Part shown: one piece after another, positions 20,410 through 35,363 of the stretch
Numbering within the stretch: position 1 is the first letter of the stretch
Layout: each line of letters begins with the position of its first letter
Source: Mantamonas sphyraenae
Lineage: Eukaryota; CRuMs; Mantamonadidae
Length of the DNA stretch: 64,000 bases
Assembly (NCBI GenBank): GCA_026936335.1
Contig: JAPMXV010000071.1
Span: forward strand, 1-64,000
Reading direction: 5' to 3'
Notes under the pieces: model-generated
Told to the model about the DNA's origin: nothing
The model's database searches: none
The model's input: only the letters and a program-made list of their open reading frames with translations
Position numbers and translations under genes: made by a program

Positions 20410-21683
20410 TCACTCCTCCACGTCAATCCCGCTCTCCACATCCTCCTCAAAGTATCGGATCGTCTTGTCCGAGTTGCCCGTCAGCAGCCACTGACCCGAC
20501 TTGTCAAACTTGGAGCACAGCACGCCGGCCTCTGCATCCAGTGACCCCGGCTGCACAGGCGTTTCCAGCTGCTGAAAGTTCGTGCCGCTCTCCCAGTCCC
20601 AAAAGTACATGCTGCCGTTGTCGCCGCCGCTCACCAGCACGTTTTCGTTGTTCAGCGCCAGGCTGTTGATAATCACATTGTGCCCACTCAGATTCTGCAT
20701 AAAGTTGCCCTTGGGACACTTCCACTGCTTGATGTTGTCCGGCGACGCGCTCGCAAACGTAAACTCCTCCGGGTGCACCGCCAGCGCGCGTACGCTTTTC
20801 TTGTGGTGCGTCAGCTTGACGTTGGCCTTGCCGGTGCGCAAATCCCACAGGCACACCTTTGCATCCATGCCTCCACTGATCACGTGCGGCACATTGCTCT
20901 GCGTGGCCAGTGACAGCACCGCACCGTCGTGTCCACCCAGCACCCACACCTCCTTCCGCGTACGGATGTCCCACACCCGCGCCGTTGCGTCTCGCCCACC
21001 CGTCACAAACACATTCAGGTCTTCCAGCAAGGCGCATGTGTACACGCCGCTCAGATGCCCGTGGTACGACCGGATCTCCTGGTTCGTTTCCAGGTCCCAG
21101 CACTTGCTCATCTTGTCGTCTCCCACAGAAAACAGGTATGTATACTTCTCCGAAACCGCCACGCCTCGCACCTTGCCAATGTGGCCCGTCAGCGTCACCT
21201 TTAGCTCTCCCGCCACCAAATCCCAGATCTTGATCGTCGAGTCGCCCGCCCCCGTCACAAACCACTGGTTTGTCGGGTCCACGTCCAGCGAGTGCACCCA
21301 CCCCAGGTGGCCTGAAATCACCTGTGCAAAGTGTGTGCGCCATGCGCCCTCTGCGTGTCAGTTTTTGCTGGCCCGCCGACGTTTTCCCGCCAATCCTTCT
21401 CTGCGGAACACGCGCCTTTACCCGCCCAACCCGCTCCCTTACCCTCTTCAGCTTCCACTGCGGGTGGTACTTTGCTTCCACTCGCTTTCCCGTGTTGTAC
21501 TGCAGCAACTCCTTCTTGCTGTGAGGCTGGTATGCCTCCTGAAGCGCCTCCTTCTTCTTCTTCAGCACCAGCGCATGTTGCTCCGCTTCGTGCTTCTTTG
21601 CCGCCACAGACTTTGGCAGCGACTCCAGAAGCATACCCACGTCGGATTTCGCGCCTCCCTCCTCACTTTCTGTCCTAGTGCTG

Positions 21684-21728
<45 letters not shown>

Positions 21729-22000
21729 GACATGGTCTCTGCCCCCTCCCCCTCCTCTTCCAATCCCAACGCCGCCCGCAGCCCAGCCGGGATAGTCTTT
21801 CCCTTGTTGTCCTTGCGCTTCTTCTCCGCAGGTGCCTCTAGAGCCAACGCATACTCGTCGTCCGTCAGGATCGCCAGCCTCTTTCGCGTCCCTTCCTGGC
21901 TCACAGCCACACGGTTGGGGTAGTTTGGCAGAAACAGCTCGTGCGTCTCTGCCAAACTCTTTACATACCGCTCCGCCAGCTGTGCTGTAGTCTCGTCCAT
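20410..22000 (-). CDS. PLRG1: PLRG1/Prp46-type WD40 spliceosome protein
   Basis: Two exons, 21443-22000 and 20410-21321, are joined across a 121-nt intron (GTAAGG...TGCACAG) at the codons [11 protein letters not shown]. The result is 489 residues, against 514 in human PLRG1. The N-terminal 186 residues are charged, with a run of about 17 Ser encoded by a (TGC)n tract. The rest is seven WD40 repeats with motifs such as [48 protein letters not shown] and [13 protein letters not shown], almost residue for residue as in the family. PLRG1 is a subunit of the CDC5L/Prp19 complex that activates the spliceosome, which fits a genome with many introns. Its start codon is 76 bp from that of the divergent kinesin gene. 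Confidence 0.96.
21679..21729. repeat. (TGC)n coding microsatellite (poly-Ser)
   Basis: Roughly sixteen CTG/TGC units encode a serine run in PLRG1. Similar Ser-coding runs occur at 37907-37943 (BIG gene) and 62448-62507 (AKT-like gene). Poly-Ser slippage tracts are thus a general habit of this genome. Confidence 0.9.
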
Positions 22001-22076
22001 CCTTCCTGCAAGAAATTCACTGCCTCCACCCGCTCAAGCAGCGCAGGCGTTCCCAAACCAGCGCCTGCATCCACCC

Positions 22077-25025
22077 ATGTTCCAAACGCCCAAGCAGGCG
22101 CCTTTGGCCAGTGGCGTGGCCAAACCCCGCTTCCAAAGCTCTCCTCGCGTCATCCAGCGCGCTGAGGACACGCCCGCCGCAGCCTCCTCCTCCAATTCCT
22201 CCTCCTCCTCCGCCTCACGCGCCCAAAGCCACGACACACGCGTTGCAGGAACCGGCGGCCTGTCAATCCAAGTCCACGCGCGCGTACGTCCCACCCTCAA
22301 CACAGAACACGAAGACCACGCCGAGTTTGCCGTCATCGGTGACGACCAACTCCTTTTCCTAGACGCGGACGACGACACACGCGACGGTGGCAACTCCGCC
22401 TCCGCCTCCTCCAACCCATCTTCACGGTGCGTGTCTCTGCAAGCCCCCTTGCCCATCCCCTCATCTTCCCTTCCCCTCCCTCCTGCCCTGCATACGACGT
22501 TGTCCGCTGGGGCCGTTACGAATCTCCCCACCGCCCAGACGTCTCACTCACCACCTCCCGTCACCTGCACCTTCCCTCACACCCTGTCTTGCTAACCACG
22601 CAGATCATCCAACCTCAAGTTTGAGGGTGTTCTCACTCACAGTGCTAGCCAACGCGATGTGTACGAGGCGGCCGTCTTGCGCATCGTCGACGCCTTTTCA
22701 AGGGGCACCAACGCCACAGTGCTGGCCATGGGGCCCAGTGGCTCCGGGAAATCCTTCACCATGCATGGGGGCGCAGGTTCGCGCGGCATGGTGGCTTACG
22801 CCGCCCAGCAGCTCTTCCAAACCCTTGACGAGAAAAAGAGCATCGACGCCAGCCTGGAATGGCACCTCAGCGTCCAGTTTATGGAGATCATCGACGAAAA
22901 CATTGCCGACCTCATTGTCACCAGCAACACGGACCTCGGTCTGACCGAGGACGACGAAATGGGCACCGTCGTCGCAGGGCTCTCGTCGCACAGTGTGTAC
23001 AGCGCCGCAGACATCATTGACGTCCTTGACAAGGGCAAATTATGCCGCACCGGCGGCGACAGCCAGGACAAAGCCACCACTGTCTTTGCCATGCAGCTGT
23101 GGCAGCGCAGCGGCAAGACCGCGTTTGTGTCCACTCTCCAGATGGTCGACATGGCTGCCACCGACGTTCTCACACAGTCCATGTCCCAAGTGCGTGCCAA
23201 GGATGCTCTGCGCATGCACAAGGGTGTGTTTGCCCTTTCCAACGTCGTGGCGCGCCTCGCCAACAGCAGCACCGCCACCGCCAGTTTCCGCCAGAGCAAG
23301 CTCACCTCACTGCTGGAACAAGCCCTCGGAGGCAACGCCATCACGAGTGTCATTCTCTGCCTGCGGAAAGACGACGGTCGCGCCTCAAAGGCCGCTGCCG
23401 AGCTCGGCGCCCGTATGCGCAAAATACGCAACTACCCACTGATGAACGACGGCACAGTCACATCCATCCTGCGCAGGTACCGCCTCACAATCCATGATCT
23501 GCGCGAGGAGTTGCTCATGGCCCAGGAGGCAGGCGGGGGCGACGGCGTACGCATCGGCGGCTCGGGCGCCCAGGACGAGATCGCTGCCCATCTCATGAAG
23601 ATCCACGAACTCGAGGGTCGCATCGTCAAAGAAAACCTGGAAAAGACGCAACTGGTAGAGGAGAAGGAGCAGATGTATCGCAAACTGCTTGAGTTACGCG
23701 ACAAGTACAACGGCCTCGTCGACGGCAAGTCGGAGCTGCGCGCAGACCTCATCAAACAGGAGGAGGAGAAACTGCGCGTCTCCAAGGCCCTGCTGGACCT
23801 GAAGATCGAAAACACGCGCCTGCAGGAGGAGCGTGAGACGGAAAAGTACGAGCTTGTGAACAAACTGCTGGCCGCAGAGAACGAGAATCTGGAATTGCAG
23901 AACCGCAGTGCGTCGGGCGAGCGCAAGCTCAAGGAACTGCGCGACCTCAACGAGGTGCTGGCACGCGAAAAGAAGGAGCTGGCCATGGAGTTTGTTGCCG
24001 TACGCGAAAACCTGCAAAATGTTCAGGAGGAGATGGAGGCCGAGCGCAACAAGAGCCAGGAACTGAGTCTGGAGCTGCTGAGCCTGGTCAATGGCCGGGA
24101 CACCATGAGCAAGGAGCTGGAACAGCTGCGCTCGCGACAGCAGGGGATTACAGGCGAAGCTGCCTCGGCCGGTGCCCAGCTTGAGCGCCTCAAGGCGCAG
24201 AACCAAGAGATGGCGCAGACGCAGGAAGCGCACAAGAAGGAGCTCGAGCAGCTGCGTGCCAAGGTGATCAAGCAACAGCTCGAGCGCGAGCAGCTGTTGG
24301 TCCAGTTTGAAAGTCTCAAGGTGGAAATGGAGCAGCGTGTGGTCGACAACATGCGCGCCAAAGAGCAGGAAGTCGTGGAAGCACGCCAAGGGGTACAACA
24401 GGAGCTGCGCAATGCCATCAAGCGAGCAGAAGCCAGCGAGCAGAACGAGCGCCAGATGGAGCGACAGCTGCTGGAGATTCGCAACGAGCTGCAGCGGCGC
24501 CAGGACAAGACCGAGGCGTTGGAAGACCAGGTGCGTGCCTTGCAAGACGACGTAGCCGAGGCACAAAACAAGGTCGAAGGTGCAAAGAGCACGAAAAAGT
24601 CGCAAAAGGGCGCCGACCGCGAACGCATCCGCAGACTCCAAGATCGCGTGGAGCAGCTGCAAACAGAAAACGCCCAGCTGCAACAACGCTCCTATGTCGA
24701 CAAGTACGGTAGCAACAGCGGCAACGCAGACTCCAAGCTCGTGGCACAGCTGCGCACACAGATCACCCAACTCGAACGCCAGCTTGAAGGGAACGGCGAC
24801 TCCCTCAGCATGCAATTCCGTGCCTTTACCAAGGAAACTCAGGAAGACCTCGAACGTGAGCGCAGCGAACTGCTTGCCCGTGCCACCATGGCCGAGGAGC
24901 AAGTCGAACAGCTCCAGGCGCAGCTGCGCAAGATGGCCGGCAGATATCAACGAGAGATCATGCGTCTACGCAAGGAGTTGGTCAAGATGGAGCGTCGCGT
25001 GGACGGTGGAGGCAGCAGTGGTTAG
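22077..25025 (+). CDS. Divergent kinesin-like protein with long coiled coil
   Basis: The first exon is 22077-22426 and the second 22604-25025, with a 177-nt intron (GTGCGT...CCACGCAG). The protein has 923 residues. A kinesin motor core spans about residues 50-400. It includes VHARVRPT, a complete P-loop AMGPSGSGKSFTMHG (near 157-171) and the microtubule-side helix LTSLLEQALGGNAITSVILC. Two nucleotide-sensing motifs are lost. The switch I position (normally NxxSSRSH) reads GGDSQDKATTVF near 266, and the switch II position (normally DLAGSE) reads VDMAATDV near 297. About 500 residues of continuous heptad coiled coil follow, ending in a short Gly/Ser tail. It may bind ATP without a normal motility cycle, or bind microtubules as a scaffold. 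The kinesin class cannot be assigned. Confidence 0.88.
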
Positions 25026-25081
25026 CCAATGAAGAAAGCGTCTCTCGCCCAGCCGCTCACGCCACCGCCGTGGATTTCCCA

Positions 25082-28865
<3,784 letters not shown>

Positions 28866-29194
28866 TGCCGTCAAGAAGCGCGACGGCACATTTCGTTCGT
28901 TTCCTCCAGCTCCCCTCTCTCCGCCCTTTCTGCCGCCCGCACACGTGCGCTGACACGCCCCTGCCGCCTCCCTCCTGTCCGCCACCCGCCTGTCACTTTG
29001 TTTCAGAACCCATTGAGCTTCGCCAACATCCCGTCGACGCTGCCTTGGCCCTTCCAAACACACAATCATCAACCCAGCCCGACACAGACTCGTCTTCTGC
29101 CTCCTCAGGCACCCAATGAACACATGCACACTCACGACCGATGATTTCTGCGTCCAACACACACTTTGCTTTCTCTTTCATTCCATCAACTTCC
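28866..29194. other. Gap between two minus-strand genes; no clear feature
   Basis: About 330 bases lie between the likely start of the RGG-rich gene and the stop of the RADX-like gene. An open minus-strand frame (28993-29181, starting MKEKAKCVLDAEIIG) has some coding look and could be a 5' exon of the RGG-rich gene. I found no convincing splice pair linking it. Confidence 0.4.
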
Positions 29195-32080
29195 TTACTC
29201 CTCGTTGTATGCCGCGTTGAACACCATGCTCAACTCCTGCTCCACATTGGCGTACCCAAACCTGTACAGCCGCACAAGAAACACAAACCGCTTTGCCTGC
29301 ACACGGTTAAACACCAGACTGACGACCTCTTCCAGCACCTCGCGGTTTGCACGTCCCAGCACCTTGGCCTCGTTTTCCTCCTCCTCCACCTCTTCTTCCT
29401 CATCGTTGCGTCCACGCTTCCTTCCCTTGCTCTTGGCCCTGCTTGAGCCCTTGCCCTTGCCCTTGCCCTTGCCACCGTTCTCCTCCTGCGCCGCTGCCGC
29501 CTTGCCGGCCGCCATCACGGACGCCCGCTCCACGCTCGTCTCGTACAACTCGTACACAGCCTTTTCGTCTGCCTCGCTCACCGTGTTGGCTGGAAACAGA
29601 GCCAGCAGGTCTTCGATGGCGTTCAAAAGGGGGGGCAGACTCGTGTTGCGGACCAGATTCAGCTGCAGTTCCGTGTCCAACGTGTTGATCTGGTTCAACC
29701 CTGCAATCCCCACATCCAGCACTGCATGCGTGCCCAGCCCGTCCAATCCCTCCTCATCTCTCTCTTCTCCACGGCTTGTTCGTGCTCGCTTCCGCTCCGG
29801 ATGATGGTCTGCCCGGTTCAGCACCAGCCGCGACGTCGACGAAACCTGCATAAACGCAACCACACCTTGCACGCACGCCTCCACTTTCTCCTGCACCTTG
29901 AGCGTCTGCACCCTGCGCAACACGTCACTCATGGCCATCAGCGGCACCTTGGGAAACGTGCGTTGGAACGTGGACAGCGACGGTGCACTCAGAAACAGCG
30001 TTCGGTGCTGTCCATGAAACTGCATCGAGTTCAACGACTGTCGCACACGCGACGAGCTCCCGCCCTTCCCGTCCTTGGCTGCCCAGTCCTGCAAGTTCTC
30101 CACCATCTCCACCATCGGCAGCTCCTCGCCGCGGAACATCTGTGTCTCGTGAGTGCTCTGGATGTACACTCGCCTCGTTCGCGACCGGTCGTCAAACTCG
30201 CTGATCAGTTGCATGTTCGACAGCATCACCACGTCGCCCTCGCTCACTTTCGTGAAAGCCTCAGGCTGCGAGTTGGTGTACACGTGCGCACGGATCCCTT
30301 CGGCGCTGTGTTGGTCCTCCAGCAGCAGCCAACGCGATTGCGCATAGCTTCCCGTGCTCATTCGCTCCCGCTCAGACGCCCACGCCGCGCGCACTCGCCC
30401 CACAAAGTCAAACTCGCACAGATTCGGTGCAAAGAGCAGCTCTTCCACGTTCAGAAACGTAAACGACACGTCTGGCAGACCCAGCTCCTCCTCCAGCTCC
30501 TCCGACACGCCCCTGATTTCTCCCCGCGGATGCGTCGAGTTGACCCCGATTTCCAACTCTCCAGCCTGGCCCTGGTACCGGTCGCTCACTTTGTACCCTG
30601 TGATATGTACCACATGACCCACCTGCACCGCCCCAAAGTATTTCATGCATGCTGCGTTCCACACCACAACCGATGTCGGTCCCGTCTCTCGGTCCACTGC
30701 CCTCGTGCCATCCATCCCGAGTTAGCGCACCCTGGCTCCTGCTCTCCTCTTACTCCTCCTCCTCCCACACAACTTACCAATCTTAAACTCAAACTGGTAC
30801 GGGATCAGCCGCGTGTTCGTGTCCATCACCTTGGCTGTGTGCTTCAGCCGCGACTTGCTCACCACGCGTCCCACAATCGCAGGTCCTCCTCCATTTGCAA
30901 ATTCACCGTACTTCTTCGTCCCCTTGCTCCGTGCTGCTGCACGTGCCTGCACAAAGTCGTCCAGGATCGTCTGGATCGACTTTGGCTTTTCCAGTTCCGT
31001 CACAACTTCTCCACGCTCCCATTTGCTCCCAAACGGACAGTCATCGTTGAACAGAGGTACATAGTAACGTCGACGCCCAATCAGAGGCACATCGTACGAG
31101 TCGTTGTCAAACAGCAGCTCCAGCTGCAGACCGACGCCCACACCAGAGAGGTCAGCACAAGGTCTTTCGCACTTCTCCCTTCCCCTTCCCTCCCCTCCCT
31201 TCCCGCCACCCATACTCACCTCCCCCTTCTTTGAAATGATATCTTCGTGGCTCAGCTCAACCAGCTCCACGTCGGTGATCACAGAGCAGCCTTCGTGGCC
31301 AACCACTTTTTCGTCAAAGCGCATCACGTGTCCGTTGATCTACGTGCAGAGCCCATGCGTCAGCCTCCCTCCACCCTCCACTCTCCTCCTGCGTCCCCCT
31401 CCTCCCCCCCCCCCCCCGCCCCACTCACCTGAATCACAGAAGACGGTTGTAGCTCGCCCGTGTGCACCATGTTGTTCAACACAGGCAGCAACACGCACTT
31501 GGTCTGCCATTCACACCCAACATGTCAGCCGCGCAATGTACACAACACCCGATACCGCCCACTTCTCCCCTTCCCACTCCTCCTCACCTGGTGATGTCCG
31601 TCGCTCACGACCAGATCAAACAAGTCTTGGTCGTCCGAACGTGCCCATTCCTCCGTGTCCAGCATGCCTTCAAACATCACAGCACAGTCCTTGTCTCTCA
31701 CATCTGCACGCCGCAACACAGCACACACCCGCGCCGCCCATACAGCCCGCGCCCAGCACTCGCACGTCAGCCATCAACTTGGCGCCAAAAAAGCACCTCC
31801 CCGCCACAACCGCCCTCAACCTACATCGCAGAATGTCCAGCACCTGCAGCGTCAGGTGCTGCGCATACGTGTCTTGTTCTCCATACAAATGGCGCACTCC
31901 AGACTTGGTCAGCATGCCCACACCACTGCTGGAGCTGCTGCTCGAGCTGCTGCTGCTCGAGCTCCCCGTGCTCGCTTGTGACAGGCCCTGTGACCGTTCC
32001 ACCACCTCCTCCCCGTCTTGGCTTGCGCCACTCTTTCGAGCCGCCGCCTTGCGTTGTCGTGTCCTCGACTTGCTTGGCAT
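29195..32080 (-). CDS. RADX: RADX-like ssDNA-binding protein (RPA-related OB folds)
   Basis: Six exons: 31825-32080, 31588-31703, 31429-31503, 31220-31339, 30778-31123 and 29195-30696. The introns are 121, 84, 89, 96 and 81 nt, and all phases agree, giving 804 residues (human RADX has about 855). Segments aligning with my memory of RADX include LDILRYVRDKD at the first OB strand, DGHHQTKCVLLPVLNNMV and RYYVPLFNDDCPFG. Also matching are GRVVSKSRLKHTAKV, the DBD-A-like SVVVWNAACMKYFGAVQVG, and VYTNSQPEAFTKV in the next OB fold. RADX binds single-stranded DNA at replication forks and limits RAD51. The N-terminus has a 13-Ser run; the C-terminal third has an insert rich in Lys/Gly and Glu before a final helical segment. 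The family's best-known members are vertebrate. Confidence 0.82.
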
Positions 32081-32173
32081 CCTCCCTCACCGTACGCTTT
32101 CAGTGAAAAACTTGGCCCGCCTCACGCGGCCCGCCAAACCAAACCGCCCCCTTCCCAACAAGCCTTGGCCACC

Positions 32174-35100
32174 ATGCGTACAAACTCCTTTGCCCGCATG
32201 CGCGACGAGGAAGAAGAGGACGCAGACAATGTGCCTCTTCGCAACACCCACACCCTCGCCGCTGCAAAGGGCCCTCTGCACGAGGACAATCTCCGCACCG
32301 TGCCCCTCGACGACGAAGACCTCGACGCAGGCCTTGATGATGTCGCTGTCCAGATGGACGACGAAGACCACGCCAAAGACGGTCCCTCTGGTGGCATGCG
32401 CGACGGCGGTTCTTCCTTTGCATCCCAGGCCAGCCTCAGCCAGGCCGCAAGGTGCGTCTTTCAATCCCTGCCCCCTCCCATTCTTCCCGCCGCCCTCTTT
32501 CACACCCCGTACTCTGACCCACTCGTCCAACACCTCCCCAATCCCCATTCTACAGCTATGTAGAGTCCAACCCGCGCCGCTCCATCATTGCCCTGGTCTC
32601 TGTCGCCGTCTTTATGGCCGTCGTCATGGTCGTGGTCCTCATCGCCATCAACGCCCCCGCCCGTGCCACAGGCGCCCTTCCTAACCCCACCCCTACGCCA
32701 ACCCCTTCTATTCCGCCTCGTCTTTCCCGGGATGTCATTCCGTCCCTCTACACAATCGAGTTGACCCCAGACCTTTCCACGTTTACCTTTACCGGCCAAT
32801 CGTCCATCATGGTCCAAGTCACCACCCAAACCTCCTACATCCGTCTCAACGCCGCTGAACTGACCATCACCGCAGCCGACGTCGTCGGCCGAGACCCGTC
32901 CAGCGTCCAGATGCTCCCGGACCAGGAACTGATTCAGATCAACTTTGCCCAACCCCTCCAACCCGGCGAGTACCAGCTCGACTTTGCATTTACCGGCACC
33001 CTCAACGACCGTCTCCTTGGCTTCTACCGCAGCTCCTTTGACTACCAGGGCACCAAGCACTGGATCGCCAGCACCCAGTTTGAGAGTTCCGACGCACGAC
33101 GCGCTTTCCCTTGCTTTGATGAGCCCGACTTTAAGGCCAACTTTAGCATTGCACTCGTGGTCGACCCGTCCCTCACAGCCATCTCCAACATGCCTGAGCT
33201 CTCGCGTACCACCGTCGGCTCAAAGGTCCGTGTCCAATTCCAGACCAGCGTGCGCATGAGCACCTACCTCGTCGCCTTTATCATCGGTCCCTTTGATTAC
33301 GTCGAAAAACAGAGCGGCAACACGCGTGTGCGCGTCTACGCCACACGCGTCTCCGGCCAGCCCACACGTGCCCCGGAGCTCCAGTTTGCCCTCGACACCG
33401 CCGTCGGCGTCCTCCAGGTCTTCAACTCCTACCTCGACTTTGACTACGCCCTGCCCAAGGCCGACCTCGTCGCCATCCCTGACTTTGCTGCCGGTGCCAT
33501 GGAAAACTGGGGCTGCATCACCTTTCGCGAAACCGGCCTCCTCGTCGACAACTCCAGCTCTCTGTCCACCAAGCAGTATGTCGCCGCAGTCGTTGCCCAC
33601 GAGCTTGCACACCAGTGGTTTGGCAACCTCGTCACCATGCGCTGGTGGAGCGATCTCTGGCTCAACGAGGGCTTCGCCACCTACTTTGAATATCTCGGCG
33701 TCGACGGCGTTTACCCCAAATGGGACTATTGGGGGCACTTTGTCGAGTCCGACATGAACAGCGCCCTCTCCCTGGACGCCAAGAGCTCGTCCCACCCGCT
33801 CTCGGTTGCTCACCTTGAGCCCACAGCCATTGAGGAGATGTTTGACAGCATCTCGTACAGCAAAGGTGGCACTTTGTTGCGCATGATTCGATCCTACCTC
33901 GACCAGCAGAACGGGGCAAACACCTTTCGCAACGCCATCCGTGACTACCTCAAACGCTACGCCTACGGCAACGCAGACAGCAGGGACCTGCTCAACTCCC
34001 TGCAAACCTCCACAGGCCTGCCCACCCTCGCCGAAGACTTGTCTTCCTGGACCACGCGTGCCGGATATCCCGTCATCACGCTCGCCGCAAACGGCAACAA
34101 TGGCGCCTTTACCGCTACCCAGTCGCGCTTCTTTTACGCAAAGGCTGACGCAGACGCGTACACGGGACCCAACACATGGTGGGTGCCCTTTACGTACAAA
34201 CTGGCCGACGGCAGCACATCGCTGGAGCCCTTCAAGGACGCCACGGCTACCTCCACCAAGGCGTTTACCACAAACATGGTGGCCAACGTCAACCGCACTG
34301 GACTCTACCGTGTCAACTACCCAACCGCCACGTGGTCAGCTTTGCGTGTGCTGGTGGCCCAGCAGAGTCTGCTGAGTGAGCGCGACCGAGCGGGGCTCAT
34401 CAACGATGCGTTCAATCTTCTGCACGCCGAGCTGCTGGGCGTGGTCCACGCAGCCGCCTTGCTGCCTGCCGTGGCAAATGACACGTCGTACGCAGTCATG
34501 CGTACGGCCGTGAGCGCCAGTAGCAGCCTGCAGCTGCTGATGAGCGACACCTCGTGCTTTGCTCGCTTCCAAGCGATGGTGCGCAGTATGGTGGGTCCCT
34601 CGGTGACACGCCTGGGCTGGACACCCGTGACCAACGAGCATGCCGACGACACTCTCATGCGCGCTCTCGTCTTGAGCACAGCAAGCAGCTACAACAACAA
34701 TGCCGTCGTCACCGAGGCTCGCAACCGATACGACGCGTTTGTGGCCAACGAAACGGGCAACAACATTCCGGGTGATCAACGTGACCTCGTGTACAGATCG
34801 GTGGTGCAACATGGTGGCCAAACCTACTTTGATAGCATGAAGAACCGCTACGAGACACAGACGTTCCCGGAGGAGAAGCGTCGCTGCCTGTATGCGTTGA
34901 CTCAGGCTTCGCAAACGTCCATCCTCACCTCGCTGCTCGACTATGCAATCAACGCCAGCAATGTGCGCACACAGGACACCGTGCGAGTCATCTCCATGGT
35001 GGCCGCCAACCCAGCCGGTACAGAAGCCGCCTGGACGTTCTTCAAGGCCCAATGGCCCGAGCTCAACCGCAGGTACGGCGGCGGAGGCTTTGCCATCGAC

Positions 35101-35298
35101 ACCCTTGTCACGTCGGTGACCTCACACTTTGCCACTCAGAGCAAGCTGGACGAGGTCGAGGCCTGGTTCCGCGCAAACCCCGTGCCCACCGCACAGAGGA
35201 GCGTGTCTCTGGCCTCGGAAAACATCAAGGCCAACATGCGATGGCTGAGTGTCAATGCCACGCCCATGTGCACGTGGCTGCAGAATGAAGGGTTTTGA
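32174..35298 (+). CDS. M1-family zinc aminopeptidase, type II membrane protein (APN-like)
   Basis: The exons are 32174-32451 and 32556-35298, with a 104-nt intron (GTGCGT...TTCTACAG), giving 1006 residues. About 125 acidic cytoplasmic residues precede one membrane helix (IIALVSVAVFMAVVMVVVLI). A Thr/Pro-rich stalk and the peptidase ectodomain follow. The catalytic motifs are GAMENWG (residue ~405), HELAHQWFGNLVT (~441) and NEGFATYFEY about 18 residues later: the HExxH-18-E zinc site. The C-terminal ~450 residues form the ERAP-like helical domain found in aminopeptidase N and relatives. It should trim N-terminal residues from peptides outside the cell or in vesicles. Its start lies 93 bp from that of the divergent RADX-like gene. 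Confidence 0.95.
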
Positions 35299-35363
35299 AT
35301 TGTTGCAGCTCTGATCCCTCTCCGCCCACAATCCGCCAGTCCGCCCAACACCGCCACTCCGCC

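Noticed and set aside
31124-31219. Retained segment in the RADX-like gene (frame stays open through this intron)
   Set aside because: It has GTGAGT and a CTGCAG acceptor, is Gly/Arg-rich, and has no counterpart in the family; intron retention remains possible but is not the simplest model.
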